Shown here piece by piece: positions 6,067-8,975 of a stretch of DNA of 8,975 bases. Positions within the stretch are counted from its first letter, which is position 1; the number at the start of each line of letters is the position of its first letter. This stretch comes from an uncultured Eubacteriales bacterium (GTDB lineage: Bacteria; Bacillota; Clostridia; Oscillospirales; Oscillospiraceae), in NCBI GenBank assembly GCA_900545925.1, contig URAZ01000069.1, positions 1 through 8,975 on the forward strand, given 5' to 3'. The position numbers and the translations under genes were made by a program. Below the pieces are notes generated by a model, which ran no database searches, was not told the origin of the DNA, and saw only the letters and a list, made by a program, of their open reading frames with translations.

Positions 6067-6540
6067 TCAGAAATATTTTTTGATTTTTCTGATTGCTGCT
6101 GTAATGTTGAGAGAAATAGCCTGATGCGACACGCCTTCGACTTTTCCAATCTCGTCAATCGTCATTCCATCCACGAAATACATCCACATCCTGCGGAACT
6201 GAGTGTCCGTCAGGTGCTTCCTGATTTGCGTAACCTTTTGGGTGCTACGGCGGATTTCCGCCACCCGGTCATGCGCCTGCTCCATGCAGATATCCGCAGC
6301 GGGAATAGATGCTGCTTCCTCGGAAAGCTCGTCCAGTGCAAGGGTATGATTAGCGTAGACATGATCCTCTTTCTCGGAAGCATGATAGTCTGCATCCGAC
6401 AGGGACTTCCATTTCAGAAATTCTTCCTCGCTGGCAAAGTCCTCGCGGGTCAGGCGGATGATGGCTTCGTTGGCATCCATGTAAACGATAGCGTTGGGGT
6501 CTTTCTTGTTCAGCGCATAGCTGCTCTTTCTGTTAAACAT
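6067..6540 (-). CDS. Sigma-70 region 4-like protein of mobile elements (157 aa)
   Basis: The protein begins MFNRKSSYALNKKDPNAIVY and continues with IIRLTREDFASEEEFLKWK (about 27-45). The C-terminal third (about 108-155) is a sigma region 4-like helix-turn-helix: LTDTQFRRMWMYFVDGMT, then IDEIGKVEGVSHQAISLNI, then a basic helix ending in KIKKYF. This family is common beside recombinases and relaxases on Firmicute elements and lacks sigma region 2, so it is better seen as a DNA-binding regulator than a complete sigma factor. ATG 6538-6540 gives the family-like N-terminus. The frame runs open into the disrupted ABC gene upstream and no good ribosome binding site is present there (only GGAG about 13 nt away). 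It now overlaps the stop codon of the truncated ABC frame. Expression may depend on readthrough from the AraC/lipoprotein/ABC transcript. The leader and recombinase operon follow and are plausible targets. Confidence 0.82.
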   Translation of the reverse strand: MFNRKSSYALNKKDPNAIVYMDANEAIIRLTREDFASEEEFLKWKSLSDADYHASEKEDHVYANHTLALDELSEEAASIPAADICMEQAHDRVAEIRRSTQKVTQIRKHLTDTQFRRMWMYFVDGMTIDEIGKVEGVSHQAISLNITAAIRKIKKYF

Positions 6541-6946
6541 AGGTCTCGGCGGCTCCGGTGCTCTCATGGATGATCTTGCGCAGCTTACCACTGCCAAAAG
6601 TTTCGGCAAAGCCCAGCGGCAGCACCGCCAAATGCTCCGACACCGCCAGCCGCAGATTGGTCGCCACCCGGAACGCCGACAGGTGGGAGCACATCAGCGC
6701 TGCAATGTAAATAAGGTAAGACAGCACTGCAAACAACACTGCCATCCAGCCGTAATGGGGGATGTTCACCGCCTGCGCATAGTTCGGTGCGGCGTTCAGC
6801 ACATCCCGCAGGATCTTCCAGATGTACACAAAGGGCACCAGTGCCACCAGCGCGCTGACCGCAGACAGCACCCATGAAGCGTAGGTGAAATATCGGTAGT
6901 TTCCGGCGTAGCCCATCAGCCGGGAAAAGTCCGATCGTTTTTTCAA
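6533..6946 (-). pseudogene. ABC exporter-type permease/ATP-binding protein, 5' fragment (about 136 of roughly 580 codons)
   Basis: The frame starts at a TTG (6944-6946) placed directly after an in-frame TGA, with AAGGA about 10 nt upstream, so TTG is the only reasonable start. The protein has a basic N-terminus, a membrane segment at about 20-45 and a second at about 66-90. These are followed by SEHLAVLPLGFAETFGSGKLRKIIHESTGAAETY, the first coupling region of ABC exporters of the IrtA/YbtP type. The remaining membrane helices and the whole ATPase domain (Walker A, signature, Walker B) are absent and the frame ends in foreign codons at the sigma-like gene. It cannot work as a transporter. Intact relatives usually act as paired half-transporters, often for siderophore or metallophore traffic; that role is suggested here by the AraC and lipoprotein neighbours, not proven. 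Confidence 0.8.
6536..6541. other. Junction between the ABC gene and the recombinase/sigma module
   Basis: ABC-exporter-like codons run through the motif HESTGAAETY, whose Tyr codon is 6539-6541. The next codons (Val, stop) belong to the start of the sigma-like gene. The join is therefore placed to within a few bases. It is either an attachment-site end of an integrated element or a deletion endpoint within one. No matching direct repeat to the other module end (about 206-230) was visible by eye. Confidence 0.5.
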
Positions 6947-6974
6947 TCAAATCACATCCTTACCGTAATATTGC

Positions 6975-7008
6975 CATGCGTACCGCCTGACATGATCGGG
7001 TGCGCATG
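6975..7008 (-). promoter_or_regulatory. Intercistronic hairpin between lipoprotein and ABC genes
   Basis: CATGCG (6975-6980) and CGCATG (7003-7008) are perfect inverted repeats, extended by ACC/GGT after one mismatch, around a 14-nt loop. There is no T run, so it is unlikely to be a strong terminator. It may stabilise the lipoprotein message against 3' decay, which would fit a lipoprotein needed in excess over its membrane transporter. Confidence 0.35.
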
Positions 7009-7014
7009 TGCCGT

Positions 7015-7770
7015 TTATTCTGCCTCAGACAAATTTTCCGTGACGAAAAGTTCAATGACATTTTCCATAGTTGCCTGATCATAGTCCTCTGCGATGGCGG
7101 CAGCATTCCAATAAGCATAATTTCCTTCATACCAGCTCTGCAGGTCGTCGAGATCCTCTGCATAGCGGAATTCCAGATGATACGTCGTTTCCATCGTATC
7201 GGGCGCAAAGGCAAAGTAGGTAAACTCCCCGGAATCCGCATCCTCGCTCTGGTAGAAGAGGAAGCTGTTTTCATTGTCCACATCCAGTTTCTGGTAGGTG
7301 TGTGCAAACACTTCCTGTCCTTGCGCATCCAGACCGGTGATGGTGTCGCCATTCATCACGAATTTTTCCACGCCGCCCAGAAAATAGCAGTTGAACGCCG
7401 TGCTGTCCGGATCTGCTGCATATTTTTCAACAGCCTCCTCGCCATACGGCTCTGCCATGCACATTCCCAGCAGCATATCCGTAGCCGATTCCGCATTGTC
7501 CTCGCCTACCAGCGGAGTCGCAGCGTCGATCCACAAATTCCGGTATTCACTCTTTGCCATCTCCGGGAACAGTTCCACATAAGTCCCGCTGATACCAGAC
7601 AGATAATCCTCCGCATCCATTACCTGACTTGCGGAAGCCGAAGAAGCCACCGAGGAGGAAACGCTGGATGCCGAAGACGCTGTGCTTGCGCTCTGCTGGC
7701 CGCAGCCGACAGCAGACAGCAGGCAGACCGCAGACAAGGCCACTGCAACAAATTTCTTTTTCATCATCAT
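7015..7770 (-). CDS. Secreted lipoprotein with possible ZinT/YodA-like metal-binding domain (251 aa)
   Basis: A lipoprotein signal peptide is clear: MMMKKK, a hydrophobic core, then the lipobox SAVGC with Cys23 as the lipidated residue. A Ser/Ala linker (about 27-50) follows, then an acidic domain of about 200 residues. Within it ISGTYVELFPEMAKSEYRNLW (60-80) and FTYFAFAPDTMETTYHLEF (183-201), followed by DDLQSWYEGNYAYW, recall the layout of ZinT/YodA calycin domains, which bind zinc. Only two histidines (157 and 198) remain in the whole protein, so the usual three-His site is not evident and the match is tentative. GGAGG lies 9 nt before the first of three consecutive ATG codons. It sits 73 nt after the AraC gene and 68 nt before the truncated ABC gene, as expected for a substrate-binding partner of that transporter. 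It should be anchored outside the cell membrane. Confidence 0.8.
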   Translation of the reverse strand: MMMKKKFVAVALSAVCLLSAVGCGQQSASTASSASSVSSSVASSASASQVMDAEDYLSGISGTYVELFPEMAKSEYRNLWIDAATPLVGEDNAESATDMLLGMCMAEPYGEEAVEKYAADPDSTAFNCYFLGGVEKFVMNGDTITGLDAQGQEVFAHTYQKLDVDNENSFLFYQSEDADSGEFTYFAFAPDTMETTYHLEFRYAEDLDDLQSWYEGNYAYWNAAAIAEDYDQATMENVIELFVTENLSEAE

Positions 7771-7843
7771 ATGAAAGTACCTCCGGTTTTAAAGTAAGTT
7801 TGTTCTAACCGCTCTGTACTTTAGCATATTTTTCGGCCGTGGA

Positions 7844-8821
7844 CTACTCCATTCTGATTTCCCTGCTCCGTTTTGCGAGTCCATTTGCGTGGGTGCGGTA
7901 CTGCGACGGGGTCGTTCCATATCGTTTCCGGAAAGCCTCCGAAAACTTGCTGGCGTTGTCATATCCTGCATTCTGTGCGATCTGCGTAATGGGCTTTGCG
8001 CTCCGGACAAGCTCTACGGCAGCCTGTTCCAGACGGTATTCCTTGATATAGTGGTATACTGGCACACCGTAGACCTGTTTGAACATTTTTTGCAGGTGCG
8101 AAACCGAGATCCCGTGTTCTTCTGCCAGCTGCGCAAGGGAGACATACCCCTCCCGGTTTGTCAGAAGGTGATCCCGGAGATGGTGTGCCAGTTCGGTCTG
8201 TTCGGTAGAACAGTACAAGTCCGTTCCTTCCTCCTGCGGAATGCGGCTCAGCAGCATCAACAGCTCCACCACCTTGAGCCGCAGGAACCGGAGATCCATG
8301 TAGGGCGCATTTTCGTACAATTCCCGGAAAACGTGCTCACAGCGGGGTCCTGCCGTACCGAACATGAACCATCGGTTTCCCAGAAGATTCTGCTTCAGTA
8401 CCGCAAAATCCACCGAAAAGCCCGGTGCGTTCTTCTCAAGCCAGTTCTGAGCGGCTGCTGGATCAACTTCCAGACACAGCCCTTCGTAACAGCCCAGCGG
8501 GAACCGTGACTCTGAACGTGTTCCATGCCGTCCGTCGTAGCAGCTGACGGCCATATCCCCCGGCTTTAGCAGAACGCTATCACGCATGGAAAAGCTGGTT
8601 TCAAAACGGCCATTGATGCAGAAATTGATCTCTATCATACCGATCTGCGTGCGGATTTCCGTATAGGTCTCCATCTCCAGCCGCAGCAGCATGATCCCCA
8701 CGCCATCAAACAGCCGGTAATAGTGAATTTCTCCACTTCCAGCCGCATTTTCAAAGCCGCCTGTTTGTCCGGGATTATAGGGAGTGACCCCCGTTTTGTC
8801 ATGAAAAATGATATCAATCAT
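7844..8821 (-). CDS. AraC-family transcriptional regulator (325 aa)
   Basis: The C-terminal 100 residues (about 210-309) form the AraC/XylS DNA-binding domain. It has two helix-turn-helix motifs, VSLAQLAEEHGISVSHLQKMF (about 227-247) and ITQIAQNAGYDNASKFSEAFRKRYG (about 278-302), followed by the family signature TPSQYR. The N-terminal 200 residues would sense a ligand; they contain IEINFCINGRFE and LLKPGDMAV, typical of the cupin-like arm in AraC relatives. The ATG at 8819-8821 overlaps the stop codon of a short upstream ORF (ATGATTGA), and no strong Shine-Dalgarno lies at normal spacing, so coupled translation is likely. Relatives next to IrtA/YbtP-type ABC genes often activate siderophore or metallophore transport (YbtA is the known example). 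By position it probably controls the lipoprotein and ABC genes downstream; the ligand is unknown. Confidence 0.9.
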   Translation of the reverse strand: MIDIIFHDKTGVTPYNPGQTGGFENAAGSGEIHYYRLFDGVGIMLLRLEMETYTEIRTQIGMIEINFCINGRFETSFSMRDSVLLKPGDMAVSCYDGRHGTRSESRFPLGCYEGLCLEVDPAAAQNWLEKNAPGFSVDFAVLKQNLLGNRWFMFGTAGPRCEHVFRELYENAPYMDLRFLRLKVVELLMLLSRIPQEEGTDLYCSTEQTELAHHLRDHLLTNREGYVSLAQLAEEHGISVSHLQKMFKQVYGVPVYHYIKEYRLEQAAVELVRSAKPITQIAQNAGYDNASKFSEAFRKRYGTTPSQYRTHANGLAKRSREIRME

Positions 8822-8909
8822 ACTGTTTATTCAATCCGATCTCCACAATCCGTCTTTTGCAGGGCTTGGAATGGCAGCTGTGGTCAACTGGCAGATCCCT
8901 GTCTTTCAT
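8814..8909 (-). CDS. 31-residue ORF translationally coupled to the AraC gene (possible leader peptide)
   Basis: ATG at 8907-8909 is preceded by GAAAGGA about 5 nt away, and the ORF ends at TGA 8814-8816, overlapping the AraC start codon. The peptide begins MKDRDLPVDHSCHSKPCKRR and includes a Cys-His-x-x-x-Cys cluster. It may be a leader peptide that delivers ribosomes to the poorly marked AraC start, or a genuine microprotein. No family recognised; the case rests on ribosome binding site plus overlap only. Confidence 0.35.
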   Translation of the reverse strand: MKDRDLPVDHSCHSKPCKRRIVEIGLNKQYD

Positions 8910-8975
8910 GTTTTTCCTTTCTTCGCCCCTTGCATCGCAATTTTCTCAACCATGCGCTATCCCAGTGCCACATCC
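8910..8975. other. Window edge upstream of the AraC operon, no gene recognised
   Basis: A 15-codon minus-strand frame ends in TGA overlapping the ATG of the 31-residue ORF, with a stop two codons before its own ATG, so it is probably not a gene. No promoter close to consensus was found; the operon promoter may lie beyond the window. Confidence 0.3.

Noticed and set aside
5799..6083. 94-codon plus-strand frame in the leader as a protein
   Set aside because: No ribosome binding site, Trp/Arg/Leu-rich composition, and it runs into the end of the sigma-like gene on the other strand.
6045..6085. Inverted repeat near GGTGTTTTTGAAAAACC with T-rich flank as a plus-strand terminator
   Set aside because: No plus-strand gene precedes it, and on the minus strand it lacks a T run and pairs imperfectly.
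7771..7843. Possible -10 (TATGCT) before the lipoprotein gene
   Set aside because: Only four of six bases match and there is no credible -35; the gene may simply be co-transcribed with the AraC gene.
8876..8891. CAGCTG-TGGT-CAACTG inverted repeat upstream of the AraC gene as an operator
   Set aside because: Short, imperfect and inside the 31-residue ORF; AraC proteins usually bind direct rather than inverted repeats.
1..8975. CRISPR array, tRNA, rRNA or insertion sequence
   Set aside because: No regularly spaced repeats, tRNA-like cloverleaf, rRNA sequence or transposase with terminal repeats was seen by eye on either strand.

Overview
The window looks like part of an integrative and mobilizable (or conjugative) element from a moderately GC-rich gut Firmicute, probably of the Oscillospirales (Faecalibacterium/Subdoligranulum type). 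That placement is inferred from codon use, AAAGGAG-type ribosome binding sites and protein families recognised from memory; no search was run. Nearly every gene lies on the minus strand.

Layout from left to right. Positions 1-227 (plus) hold the C-terminal end of a MobV/Pre-type relaxase, which converges on and overlaps a 38-residue minus-strand ORF (206-322). Positions 333-5139 (minus) hold three consecutive large serine recombinases, each about 510-550 residues. Each has its catalytic serine, the SR(L/F)GR motif, a recombinase domain, a four-cysteine zinc ribbon and a coiled-coil tail. The three genes are joined by a 2-nt gap and a 16-nt overlap, so they form one translationally coupled operon read as rec1 (3505-5139), rec2 (1844-3502), rec3 (333-1859), then the 38-residue ORF. 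Upstream of rec1 are a hairpin that pairs with its Shine-Dalgarno sequence, an extended -10 promoter, a small terminator and a conserved-looking 74-residue ORF (5262-5486). Positions 5487-6066 have no convincing gene but contain several strong inverted repeats, as expected of a structured leader RNA. Positions 6067-6540 encode a 157-residue sigma-70 region-4-like protein of a family common on such elements.

Positions 6541-8909 (minus) carry a different kind of locus: a short ORF coupled to an AraC-family regulator, a Ser/Ala-rich lipoprotein with a possible ZinT-like domain, and the first ~136 codons of an ABC exporter-type permease/ATPase gene. The ABC gene stops abruptly where the sigma-like gene starts. 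This junction is either the end of the inserted element or a deletion inside it that removed the rest of the ABC gene.

Working model: the relaxase mobilizes the element, the recombinase triplet excises and integrates it, and the sigma-like protein, the 74-residue protein and the structured leader set when the recombinases are made. The AraC/lipoprotein/ABC genes are either the disrupted host locus or transport cargo, most plausibly for a metal or metallophore. The observations most worth checking are the structured 5487-6066 leader, the predicted Shine-Dalgarno-blocking hairpin before rec1, and the two gene truncations at the ends of the recombinase/sigma module.
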